Assembly: GCA_937937585.1 (NCBI GenBank)
Contig: CALDCB010000003.1
Coordinates: 1-41,363, forward strand
From: an uncultured Coriobacteriaceae bacterium
Lineage (GTDB): Bacteria > Actinomycetota > Coriobacteriia > Coriobacteriales > Eggerthellaceae
Direction: 5' to 3'
DNA length: 41,363 nucleotides
The first letter of the stretch is position 1; every line of letters begins with the position of its first letter. Both the position numbers and the translations under genes were made by a program. Under the pieces are notes generated by a model. The model did no database searches. It was not told the origin of the DNA and was given only the letters and a program-made list of their open reading frames with translations. Shown piece after piece: positions 7,568-15,173 of this stretch.

Positions 7568-8434
7568 TTATGCCTGCGTGGCGTTCTCCTTGGCGGGAAG
7601 GGCGACGATCTGGTCGATGACGGGATCAAGCGCGCCTTCGACGTCGTACTCCTCAACCTTGCCGGCGTCGACCAGGTTGGCGAAGCTGGGGTCAAGGGGC
7701 AGGGTAGCGCAGGCGGGAATGCCGTAGTGCTCGGCGATTTCGGCACCCTGGGGCTCGCCGAAGATGAAGTGCTTCTTGCCGCACTCGTCGCACTTGAAGT
7801 AGGCCATGTTCTCGACCAAGCCAAGAACGGGAATGTTCATCTCGTGCGCCAGATTGACCGCCTTGCCGACGATCATGGAGACCAGCTGCTGCGGGGCGGA
7901 AACCGTGACGATGCCGTCAAGGTTCATGCTCTGCATGACGGTCAGGAACACGTCGGAGGTTCCCGGAGGCATGTCAACCAGCAGATAGTCGATCTCTTCC
8001 CAATTGGTATCGCCGAAGAACTGCTTCAGAAGACCGGTGACAACCGGGCCGCGCCAGGCGACAGGTGCGTCTTCCTGGTCAAGCATGAGGTTGGTGGAAA
8101 CCGCCTTGATGCCGCTTTCGGTTTCGAAGGGCAGGATGCCGTCTTTGTCGCCCATCAGGCGGCCCTTAAGACCGAATGCCTTGGGGATGGACGGGCCGGT
8201 GATGTCGGCGTCAAGAATGCCAACCTTGTAACCGCGCTTGGTGAGCTCGGAGGCAAGCAGGCAGGTGACCAGCGACTTGCCAACGCCGCCCTTGCCGGAA
8301 ACAACGCCGATGACGTGCTTCACGTTGGCGCGAGCTGTGGAGGTGCGCTGCTTCTCGGTGTGAGAACCGCAGCTCGAGCTGCCGCAGCTGCCGCAGCTAC
8401 CGTTGCATGAATCGGGATTCTGTTCTTCTGCCAT
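7568..8434 (-). CDS. Mrp/Nbp35-family Fe-S cluster carrier ATPase
   Basis: This 288-residue cytoplasmic P-loop protein has the deviant Walker A SGKGGVGKS near residues 46-54, a switch motif with DADITGPS, and a C-terminal CDECGKK pair (C-X2-C) that bridges the dimer [4Fe-4S] cluster. The N-terminus has an additional cluster of cysteines (CNGSCGSCGSSSCGSH), reminiscent of the ferredoxin-like N-terminal cluster site of Nbp35 and unlike the DUF59 domain of many bacterial Mrp proteins. It has an AGAGAGG Shine-Dalgarno. It follows the glycan cluster on the same strand with a 62-base gap, but nothing links their functions. It likely loads Fe-S clusters onto apo-enzymes. Confidence 0.92.
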   Translation of the reverse strand: MAEEQNPDSCNGSCGSCGSSSCGSHTEKQRTSTARANVKHVIGVVSGKGGVGKSLVTCLLASELTKRGYKVGILDADITGPSIPKAFGLKGRLMGDKDGILPFETESGIKAVSTNLMLDQEDAPVAWRGPVVTGLLKQFFGDTNWEEIDYLLVDMPPGTSDVFLTVMQSMNLDGIVTVSAPQQLVSMIVGKAVNLAHEMNIPVLGLVENMAYFKCDECGKKHFIFGEPQGAEIAEHYGIPACATLPLDPSFANLVDAGKVEEYDVEGALDPVIDQIVALPAKENATQA

Positions 8435-8454
8435 GTGTGACCTCTCTCGTTTTT

Positions 8455-8479
8455 GGGCGCTCCCCTTTAACGTGCGCCC
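8455..8479. repeat. 6-bp inverted repeat upstream of mrp
   Basis: GGGCGC (8455-8460) and GCGCCC (8474-8479) flank 13 bases in the short gap between the sugar transferase gene and mrp. On the coding (minus) strand it is followed by A rather than T, so it is not a terminator for the upstream genes. It may be a leader hairpin or operator. Confidence 0.3.
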
Positions 8480-8496
8480 GTCCGTCAGTGCCTTGA

Positions 8497-9120
8497 TTAT
8501 TCGCCGATCTTTGCCGATTCGGCGTTGTCATCGCCTTCGACGTAAATGCCTTCCTGTTTGAACACGGTTGCGAACGTGCGGAAGAAGACCTTTGCGTCCA
8601 AAGCGAACGAAATGTGCTTCACGTAGTATACGTCCAGAGCCAGGCGGTCGTGCCATGGGAGCGAATTGCGTCCCATGACCGCGGCGTAACCGGTGATGCC
8701 CGGCTTCACGGTGAGTTTGAGTCCTTCTTCGCCGGTGTAAAGCTCGGTTTCGCGGCGCAGATCGGGGCGAGGGCCGATGACGCTCATGTCGCCCTTCAGG
8801 ACGTTCAGGAACTGAGGCAGCTCGTCAAGGCTGGTTTTGCGCAGAAGGGCCCCAACTTTGGTCATGCGCGGGTCGTCGGCGCCGTTGTAGGTGGAGCCGT
8901 CCTCCATGACCAGGTCGGGCGCGTTCACGCGCATGCTGCGCAGTTTGTACATGATGAAATCGCGTCCGTCTTTGCCTACGCGCGGCGCGTTGTAGAAGAC
9001 GGGGCCTCTGTCTTCAAGCTTGATGGCGATTCCGAAAATCAATATGACAAGGCAAACGGGGACAAGTGCAATGACCCCGATGACGATGTCGAGCAGGCGT
9101 TTGAATACGTGTTGGTACAT
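8497..9120 (-). CDS. PglC-like phosphoglycosyl transferase (initiating sugar transferase)
   Basis: The 207-residue monotopic enzyme moves a sugar-1-phosphate from a UDP-sugar to undecaprenyl phosphate, the first step of a membrane-linked glycan. An N-terminal re-entrant hydrophobic helix (LLDIVIGVIALVPVCLVILI) is followed by the catalytic domain with MYKLRSMR, the Asp-Glu catalytic dyad in TSLDELPQFLNVLKGDMS, and GPRPDLR. Its length matches the small PglC-type enzymes rather than the polytopic WbaP/WcaJ class. It is the last gene of the minus-strand cluster after an aminotransferase and a glycosyltransferase, so it probably starts synthesis of an amino-sugar-containing glycan. Confidence 0.9.
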   Translation of the reverse strand: MYQHVFKRLLDIVIGVIALVPVCLVILIFGIAIKLEDRGPVFYNAPRVGKDGRDFIMYKLRSMRVNAPDLVMEDGSTYNGADDPRMTKVGALLRKTSLDELPQFLNVLKGDMSVIGPRPDLRRETELYTGEEGLKLTVKPGITGYAAVMGRNSLPWHDRLALDVYYVKHISFALDAKVFFRTFATVFKQEGIYVEGDDNAESAKIGE

Positions 9121-9150
9121 AAAGCGAATTCTATCCGATTTCGTGCAGCG

Positions 9151-10404
9151 TTAGCGAATGCCTTCGGTTTCGAGCGCATGGTAAACCGAGGCGAAGGTCT
9201 CGGAAACGTAGTCGACGTCCTCGTCGCTGAGCAGGGTGTGCAGCGGGAGCGTGACCTCGTTTTGATATTGCGCGAAGGCGTTCGGGAAGTCGTTGATGTC
9301 GAATCCCATGTTCTTGTACGCGGTCATCATGGGAAGGGGCTTGTAGTGGACATTGGTTGCGACACCAGCTTCGCCCATGCGCGTGATCAGGGCGTTCCTG
9401 AATTCAACGCCCTTGCCTTCAAGCCTGACGATCATCAGATGGGCGCTGGATGCCCACCCGCCCTGTTCGTCGTTGCCGAAGTGCTGAAGGATGTCGAGCG
9501 GCATGGAGTCCGCGGCGGCAAGGTTCGAGCAGTAGCGCTCGAAGATGGCGCGACGGCGCGCAAGCAGGTCGGGGTAGCGCTTCAACTGAGCTAGTCCGAC
9601 ACCAGCGGCCATGTCGGTCATGTTGCATTTCCAGCCCGGGAAAACGATGTCGTATTCCCAAGCGCCGGCTTTCGTCTTGGCAAGGGCGTCCTTGTTCTGG
9701 CCGTGAAGCGACAGCAGCATGATCTGCTTGTAGATTGCCTCGTCGTCCTGCGTGCCCTGACGCCAGGTGAGCGCGCCGCCTTCTGCGGTGGTCAGGTTCT
9801 TCACGGCATGGAACGAGAAGGACGAGAAGTCGGCCACCGAGCCCGCGTGCTTGCCGTGGCGGACTGCGCCCATGGAGTGGGCGCAGTCGGAAACGACGGG
9901 CACGCGCTTGTACGCGGCTTGGATGTCGTTTGCGGGGGACCACGCAGCGCTGACGGAGTCAAGTGCGGCGAAGAGCGTGTCGTAGTCGATCATCTTGCCG
10001 CCAAGGTCGACGGGGACGACGGCCTTGGTTTTGGGCGTGACGGCTTCGGCGACCTTTTGGTAATCCATTTCGAAGGAACCGGGCGCGCAGTCGACCATGA
10101 CAGGCGTGGCGCCCACGTGGCAGACGGCGCTTGCCGTGGCGGTGTACGTGTAAGCAGGGACGATGACTTCGTCGCCGGGCCCGATTCCCAAAACGCGCAA
10201 GGCGCATTCCTCGGCAGCGGTGGCCGAGGACAGGGCGGCGGTTTTCGGGGTGCCCATGTAGGCGGACAGCTCGTTTTCGAACTGCTTGGTTTTCGGTCCG
10301 GTGGTGATCCACCCGCTTTTCAGCGCTTCGACAACTTGATCGATTTCTGCTTGCGTGATGTCAGGCGGGCTGAACGGGATCTGCTTCTTTGCGTTTGAGC
10401 TCAT
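9151..10404 (-). CDS. DegT/DnrJ/EryC1 aminotransferase (sugar aminotransferase, PglE-like)
   Basis: This 417-residue PLP enzyme of the sugar-aminotransferase family has the Schiff-base lysine in SFHAVKNLTTAEGG (K202), the pyridine-contacting Asp in SDCAHSMGA (D173), and the substrate-entry N-terminus ALKSGWITTGPKTKQFE. It should convert a nucleotide-4-keto sugar to the 4-amino sugar, using glutamate. AAGGAGC lies four bases before ATG 10404. It sits 30 bases before the PglC-like gene, so the amino sugar is probably the one that enzyme loads. The required 4,6-dehydratase is not in this window. Confidence 0.9.
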   Translation of the reverse strand: MSSNAKKQIPFSPPDITQAEIDQVVEALKSGWITTGPKTKQFENELSAYMGTPKTAALSSATAAEECALRVLGIGPGDEVIVPAYTYTATASAVCHVGATPVMVDCAPGSFEMDYQKVAEAVTPKTKAVVPVDLGGKMIDYDTLFAALDSVSAAWSPANDIQAAYKRVPVVSDCAHSMGAVRHGKHAGSVADFSSFSFHAVKNLTTAEGGALTWRQGTQDDEAIYKQIMLLSLHGQNKDALAKTKAGAWEYDIVFPGWKCNMTDMAAGVGLAQLKRYPDLLARRRAIFERYCSNLAAADSMPLDILQHFGNDEQGGWASSAHLMIVRLEGKGVEFRNALITRMGEAGVATNVHYKPLPMMTAYKNMGFDINDFPNAFAQYQNEVTLPLHTLLSDEDVDYVSETFASVYHALETEGIR

Positions 10405-10432
10405 GAATGCTCCTTAGGTTCGCGCAGTCGCA

Positions 10433-11830
10433 TTATTTCGTGAGATTGCGGATGAGTTTGACGATGGCCAAGTAGGAATGATCCTGATCGAATTGGGCAA
10501 CGGCTACGTCGCGGGCCCTGGTTCCCATGATGCGACGGCGGTTGGGGCGCTTCGTGAGGTCGGTGATGGCGTCGGCAAGAGCCTGCGCGTCCTCGGCGAC
10601 GACGTTCACGCCGAATCCATCGGTTTTCACCTTCATCTGGAATTCTTCGCTGGAACCGGTGTTGATCATGGGCTTGCCTGCGGCAAGGTAATCGCCGATC
10701 TTCGTGACGATGCTTTGCGCTGCGTCTTTCTTAAGCGAATTCACCGTGACGTCGGAGGCGGTAAGGTAGGCCGCCATAAGATCGTAGGGGCAGTAGCCCA
10801 GGAAATCGACAGGCGCGTTCAGGCTTTGGGCCAGTTGCTCGAGTGCGGCGCGGTTCGGGCCGTCACCGAGGATCTTCACGCGAACCTTAAGATCGCAGGT
10901 GTCCTCGCTGGTGACCACTTCAGAGCAAAGCGCGGGGCCGCTTGCTTCTTCAGCCTGCTTGATAAGAGCAGCTGCGTTGATCAGGGTTTCCAGATCGTAG
11001 CTGGCGCCCAAGGTTCCGGCGTACGTTACCCAGAACTCGCCTTCGGGCTTGGTGATCTCGCCCTTGTGCGCGGCCACGCCGGCGTCGAATTTCTTCAGGT
11101 CGTTGCCGACGTACACCGTGATGCGAGGGTATGGCTCGGTGCGGTCCTTCTCGGGACGGCTGGCGTATTCGTTCGAGGTTCCCACGGCAGCGGAAAGCAG
11201 CTGGTACACCTTTTTCGCATCGCGTGCGAACGGGTGGAAAGCAATGTCGCTGATGACGGGGATGTCAACGACCATGCGCATGGCCTCGGGCCACAGGTCG
11301 TTGATGTCGGCGATGTAAGGGATGCCCTCCCTGTCGGCGGTTTCGGCGCAGACGCGCGCGACGTCGTTGGGCGGGATCTCGGAATAGATGAGGTCGTAGC
11401 CGCCGTCGGGCTCGGCGAAGCGCTTCTTGAAGAAGGCGTTCAGGTTCTTGGCCGCAACGGAGTGGCTGTGGATTCGACCGAGGTCGAGGTTGCGTTTGTA
11501 CCCCGGCTCGTCGATGAAGACGACCTTATAGGGAAGGCCCTGGTAGCAGGCTTTGCTTTTGTCTCGCTGCTGCTTGTCCCAGTGCTGGAACGACGAGGTG
11601 ATCAAGTCGACCTCGAACCCGTGGGCGACAAGCATTTCGGAGAGTTTGCGGAAACGGGTGTAGCCGCGTGTTTCGTCACCCAGCTTCACGCCCATTGTGA
11701 CAATCGCCAGACGCTTCTTGGGGGTTTGAGACCCAGGTGCGGCGTGGCTTTGCTTCGAGGGCTCCGAAGAGGGGGTAGGGTTTGTTTCGCCTGCTTGCGA
11801 GAGCGGCACGTTATCAGTCGTATTCATCAT
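10433..11830 (-). CDS. glycosyltransferase, GT4-like
   Basis: The 465-residue protein with a two-Rossmann GT-B layout has an N-terminal acceptor domain beginning KKRLAIVTMGVKLGDETRGYTRFRKL preceded by about 40 polar residues, and a C-terminal donor domain with FWVTYAGTLGASYDLETLI, VKILGDGPNR and LAAGKPMINTGSS. It resembles enzymes that add sugars during capsule, O-antigen or protein glycan assembly. The reading frame stays open to 11974, but that stretch is Arg/Pro-rich. ATG 11830 or 11827 is preferred although neither has its own Shine-Dalgarno; a mini-ORF ending over this start suggests coupling. It heads a three-gene cluster. Confidence 0.82.
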   Translation of the reverse strand: MMNTTDNVPLSQAGETNPTPSSEPSKQSHAAPGSQTPKKRLAIVTMGVKLGDETRGYTRFRKLSEMLVAHGFEVDLITSSFQHWDKQQRDKSKACYQGLPYKVVFIDEPGYKRNLDLGRIHSHSVAAKNLNAFFKKRFAEPDGGYDLIYSEIPPNDVARVCAETADREGIPYIADINDLWPEAMRMVVDIPVISDIAFHPFARDAKKVYQLLSAAVGTSNEYASRPEKDRTEPYPRITVYVGNDLKKFDAGVAAHKGEITKPEGEFWVTYAGTLGASYDLETLINAAALIKQAEEASGPALCSEVVTSEDTCDLKVRVKILGDGPNRAALEQLAQSLNAPVDFLGYCPYDLMAAYLTASDVTVNSLKKDAAQSIVTKIGDYLAAGKPMINTGSSEEFQMKVKTDGFGVNVVAEDAQALADAITDLTKRPNRRRIMGTRARDVAVAQFDQDHSYLAIVKLIRNLTK

Positions 11831-11865
11831 GCGATCGAGTTTATCAAACCGCCCTGGTCGACCAT
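11827..11865 (-). CDS. possible 12-residue leader peptide coupled to the glycosyltransferase
   Basis: The reading frame MVDQGGLINSIA begins at ATG 11865, eleven bases after a strong AAGGAGG (11877-11883). Its TGA overlaps the glycosyltransferase start (ATGATG). An in-frame ATG at 11886 would make it 19 residues. This would explain the missing Shine-Dalgarno of the large gene. It has no recognisable attenuator codon run, so a simple coupling role is more likely than attenuation. Confidence 0.4.
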   Translation of the reverse strand: MVDQGGLINSIA

Positions 11866-12207
11866 TGCGTAAGCGCCCTCCTTCATAAAAGAAGCCTGTT
11901 GCAAGAAACCTGCTGCGCGGGGGCTTTGGGTTGCTTCGCGGGTTGTTCCATGTTACCCGGCGGACGGGGTTCAAGGGCCGCCGTGCGAGTCACTTGACGT
12001 TGTTGCACGGGAGGTCGCGCAACGCAGACCACTATCGGTTTCCCTTGGGTGTCGGGCGGCTTTCACCATGATTAAAAATTCATTAAGGAGAAGTCGTCTT
12101 CTGCCGCATAAACGGCATAATTGCGCTTTAATGAAGTTAATAATCCGATAGCACCCGTGGCGGCCGGTTGAGTGCGAGGTCGCTTACGTTGAATGGAGGG
12201 ATTCGGC
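11866..12207. promoter_or_regulatory. divergent intergenic region, glycan cluster / glnA
   Basis: About 340 bases without a convincing gene apart from the mini-ORF start. The left part is GC-rich. An AT-rich block at 12068-12150 probably holds the glnA promoter: TTGCGC (12121-12126) and TAATCC-type -10 candidates are visible, but the spacing is poor. Short dyads AGAAG-N4-CTTCT (about 12091-12104) and TGCCG-N6-CGGCA (about 12104-12119) are present. I do not see a clear actinobacterial GlnR box. Confidence 0.4.
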
Positions 12208-13551
12208 ATGGCTATGACCCCCGAACAAGATTTCGTCATGAAAACCATCAAGAGCCGCGACGTTCACTTCGTTCGCTTCTGGTTCACCGATGTGCTGGGG
12301 AACATGAAGTCCTTCGCCGTAAGCCCGTCCGAGATCGCCAACGCGTTTTCCGACGGCATGGGCTTTGATGCCAGCTGCATCGCGGGTTATTCGCCCACGC
12401 AGGAATCGGACATGCTGGCGTTCCCCGACCCCAGCACGTTCCAGGTGCTTCCTTGGCGCCCCGAATCCAACGCGGTTGCCCGCATGTTCTGCGAGATCAA
12501 GCGCCCCGATGGAACCGCCTTTGAGGGCGACCCGCGAAGCGTGCTTCGACGAATGGTCGGGAAGGCCGCTGACATGGGTTACGTTTTCAATGTCGGCCCC
12601 GAACTCGAATACTATTATTTCAAGGATTCCTCGGGCACCGAGGTTCTGGACCGTGGCGGGTACTTCGATCTGACCAGCCTTGACTCGGCAAGCGACTTGC
12701 GTCGCGACACGGTTCTTTCCCTTGAGAACATGGGCATCCCCATTGAATACTCGCATCACGAGAACGGTCCTTCGCAGCACGAGATCGACCTGCGCTACAC
12801 CGACGCCTTCACCATGGCCGACGCAGTCATGACGTACAAGCTGGTCGTTAAGGAAATCGCCGTCAAGCACGGCGTGTATGCTTCGTTCATGCCGAAGCCT
12901 ATGGCGGATGCTCCGGGCAATGGCATGCACGTTCACCAAAGCCTGTCTGACCTCGATGGCAACAACCTATTCTTCGACCCGAGCGATCCGTTGGGATACA
13001 ACCTCACGCCTTTGGCGAAGAAGTTCATCGCAGGCATGTTGAAGTACGCTCCTGAGTTCTGCCTGATCACAAATCAGTATGTGAATTCGTATAAGCGCCT
13101 AGCTTCGGGTGCCGAGGCGCCGGGGTTCATCAGCTGGGGAAAGAACAACCGCTCGGCTTTGGTGCGCATTCCCGGCTATCGTCCCAACCGCGAGGAGGCA
13201 TGCCGCATCGAGATGCGCCTGCCCGATCCTGCTGCCAACCCGTACCTGGTGTTCTCGGTCATTCTGGCTGCCGGTCTTGCGGGCATCGAGGAAGATCTAC
13301 CGCTTCCGCCTTCCATCGACGACCTCAACTTGTTCGAGCATTCCGACGCGTGCCTGATCGGCCGAGGTTTCAGCAAGCTGCCTGAAGATTTGGGCCAGGC
13401 GATCACCCTTTTCGAGAACTCTGAGCTCATGAAGGAAACGCTTGGCGAGCATATTCACTCCTATTTGGTCTCCGAGAAGAAGGCCGAGTGGGCGTCTTAC
13501 CTTGGCACTGTTTCCCAGTGGGAACTCGAACGGTATTTGGCGGTGTTGTAA
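12208..13551 (+). CDS. glnA: glutamine synthetase, type I
   Basis: This 447-residue enzyme makes glutamine from glutamate, ammonia and ATP. The beta-grasp N-terminal domain has VRFWFTDVLGNMKS. The catalytic domain has GPELEYYY, the metal/ATP loop GNGMHVHQSL, the NSYKRL and GAEAPG region, and NRSALVRIPGYRPN with RIEMRLPDPAANPYL. The usual DGSSI near the active site reads DASCI. Where adenylylated enzymes have Tyr in an NLYDL-type loop this protein has Phe (NLFEH, F376), so it should not be controlled by adenylylation, which fits the shorter GSI-alpha type. ATG 12208 is seven bases after GGAGGG; ATG 12193 overlaps that site. It abuts a GlnR-like regulator. Confidence 0.95.
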   Translation: MAMTPEQDFVMKTIKSRDVHFVRFWFTDVLGNMKSFAVSPSEIANAFSDGMGFDASCIAGYSPTQESDMLAFPDPSTFQVLPWRPESNAVARMFCEIKRPDGTAFEGDPRSVLRRMVGKAADMGYVFNVGPELEYYYFKDSSGTEVLDRGGYFDLTSLDSASDLRRDTVLSLENMGIPIEYSHHENGPSQHEIDLRYTDAFTMADAVMTYKLVVKEIAVKHGVYASFMPKPMADAPGNGMHVHQSLSDLDGNNLFFDPSDPLGYNLTPLAKKFIAGMLKYAPEFCLITNQYVNSYKRLASGAEAPGFISWGKNNRSALVRIPGYRPNREEACRIEMRLPDPAANPYLVFSVILAAGLAGIEEDLPLPPSIDDLNLFEHSDACLIGRGFSKLPEDLGQAITLFENSELMKETLGEHIHSYLVSEKKAEWASYLGTVSQWELERYLAVL

Positions 13552-14220
13552 ATGAGGAAGAAAGTCGTTTTCATAGCCGATAGCCTGGATAACGCTCATA
13601 GGTTCCAGCAGGTGCTTTCGGCCCTTAACGTCGATGTTGCGGCGGGGTCGACCGTTCAGCTGGGAAAGTTGCTTTCGGCCGAAGTCGCCCCCGAGCTTGT
13701 GATCTTCGAGGCTCGCGGGAATGCGCGTTCCTACCTTGGCCAGGTGGTTCAGCAAGTCGAAGACCTGCCGGCTCCGCTTCTTCTCATCGTGAACGAGGAG
13801 GAGCTTCCCTCGCTGCAGTTCCCGACGACGGTGGCTTCCGATTTCGTCATGCACGGCGCATCCGTCGCTGAATGCACGGCGCGCGTGAAGCGCCTGATGA
13901 CCTCGCAGGAAGAACCTGCGTCGCTTGACTGCATCTCGGTTGACGGTTTGGTCATCAACCTTGCCACGTATCAGGTCACCATCAACGGCGAGCCCATCGA
14001 TTTCACCTACCTCGAGTACGCCCTGCTCTCGTTCTTGGCGAAGCACCCGGGCCGCACGTTCTCGCGCGATGCCTTGCTTCAGCGCGTTTGGGGCTTCGAC
14101 TACTACGGCGGTTCGCGCACCGTTGACGTTCACGTCAGGCGAATCCGCTCGAAGCTCGGCCCCGATCTTGCCGAGCGTCTGGAAACCGTTCGCGGCGTGG
14201 GGTATCTTTGGAATGCATGA
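13552..14220 (+). CDS. GlnR-like atypical OmpR-family response regulator
   Basis: The 222-residue protein starts on the base after the glnA stop. Residues 1-115 look like a receiver fold, but the phospho-acceptor Asp is missing: strand beta-3 reads LVIFEARGN where a phosphorylatable receiver has an Asp. Residues 125-222 are an OmpR/PhoB winged helix: LVINLATYQVTINGEPIDFT, LEYALLSFLAKHPGRTFSRD, RTVDVHVRRIRSKLG, RGVGYLW. This orphan, phosphorylation-independent layout is that of actinobacterial GlnR, the master nitrogen regulator. Co-transcription with glnA supports a nitrogen role, but the exact orthology is inference. No histidine kinase is nearby. Confidence 0.85.
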   Translation: MRKKVVFIADSLDNAHRFQQVLSALNVDVAAGSTVQLGKLLSAEVAPELVIFEARGNARSYLGQVVQQVEDLPAPLLLIVNEEELPSLQFPTTVASDFVMHGASVAECTARVKRLMTSQEEPASLDCISVDGLVINLATYQVTINGEPIDFTYLEYALLSFLAKHPGRTFSRDALLQRVWGFDYYGGSRTVDVHVRRIRSKLGPDLAERLETVRGVGYLWNA

Positions 14221-14320
14221 TGAACTGACGCCGTTCGTGCGACGTGCTCGTTTCGAACGGCGTTTGAATTGCGCATCGAGAACCGTTGGCAGTCGGATGT
14301 AGCGTTTCCGCATTTGAAGG

Positions 14321-15052
14321 ATGGCGCCCGTGGAGGCTATTGCGTTAATCGGCGTTTCCGCGCTTATCGCCGGCGTGGTGCAGGGCACCACTGGTTTCGG
14401 CGGCGCTATCTGCGTGATGATGGTCTTGCCGTACGTGTTCAGCATGCCCGTTGCCGCGGGCATATCGTCCATCATTTGCCTTGGCCTTAATCTTCAGATG
14501 GCGGTTATGTACCGAAAGCACCTCGACCGCAAGCTTCTGTTTCGGCCTATTCTTGTCACCGTTATCGTTGCCAGCATCGTGATTTCGCTTTCGACCTCCA
14601 TCGACGGCGTTATTGCCAAGAAGGCGCTCGGCGTCTTCTTCGTCGTGCTGTGCATTTACTACTTGTTCATCAAGAAAGACACGCCGCACGGGCATCCGCT
14701 TGGGCTTCTTGCCGGCATCGTTTGCGTGGCAACGTCGGGCGCATGTGACGGCATGTTCGGCGTAGGCGGTCCGCTGATGGTCGTCTACTTCATGGCGGCT
14801 ACGCGTGATCACCCGTCGTATCTTGCGGCAATCCAGACGTACTTCGCGTTCGCGAATGTGTACTATACGGTGTTCCGCGTGGCGACGGGCGTTCTTACCG
14901 TCGAGGTCGTTCCTGCGGCTTTGGTTGGCGTTGCCGGCATATTCGTCGGCGGCCTTGTCGCAGGCAAGCTTGTTCGCGTGCTTGATCACAATTTGGTCGA
15001 GCGTGCCGTGTACGTGATGCTTGGCGTCGCGGGTGTCATCAACCTTATTTAG
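14321..15052 (+). CDS. TauE/SafE-family anion transporter (second copy)
   Basis: A 243-residue hydrophobic protein with about eight membrane helices. It has the two family repeats, AGVVQGTTGFGGAICVM near the N-terminus and SGACDGMFGVGGPLMVVYF in the middle. It is only distantly similar to the protein at 1027-1815. ATG 14321 directly abuts GAAGG, so the GTG at 14330, five bases after AAGGATGG, may be the true start. It follows the GlnR-like gene by 100 bases on the same strand, so it could be in the same transcript. Nitrogen control of an exporter is possible but unproven; the substrate is unknown. Confidence 0.83.
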   Translation: MAPVEAIALIGVSALIAGVVQGTTGFGGAICVMMVLPYVFSMPVAAGISSIICLGLNLQMAVMYRKHLDRKLLFRPILVTVIVASIVISLSTSIDGVIAKKALGVFFVVLCIYYLFIKKDTPHGHPLGLLAGIVCVATSGACDGMFGVGGPLMVVYFMAATRDHPSYLAAIQTYFAFANVYYTVFRVATGVLTVEVVPAALVGVAGIFVGGLVAGKLVRVLDHNLVERAVYVMLGVAGVINLI

Positions 15053-15173
15053 TTCCTGGAATCGCCCGGCGGGTTTGTCGGGGTTGCCTTGCCCTGGGCT
15101 ACACTTACTGAAGAAACCAATGGCGAAGCGGCGCGTGCGTCGTTGTCGCCTTCGTGTGGAAGGAAGCCACGTC

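Noticed and set aside
11831..11974. N-terminal extension of the glycosyltransferase to 11974
   Set aside because: The added residues are Arg/Pro-rich with no domain, and the stretch overlaps a better-supported leader region.
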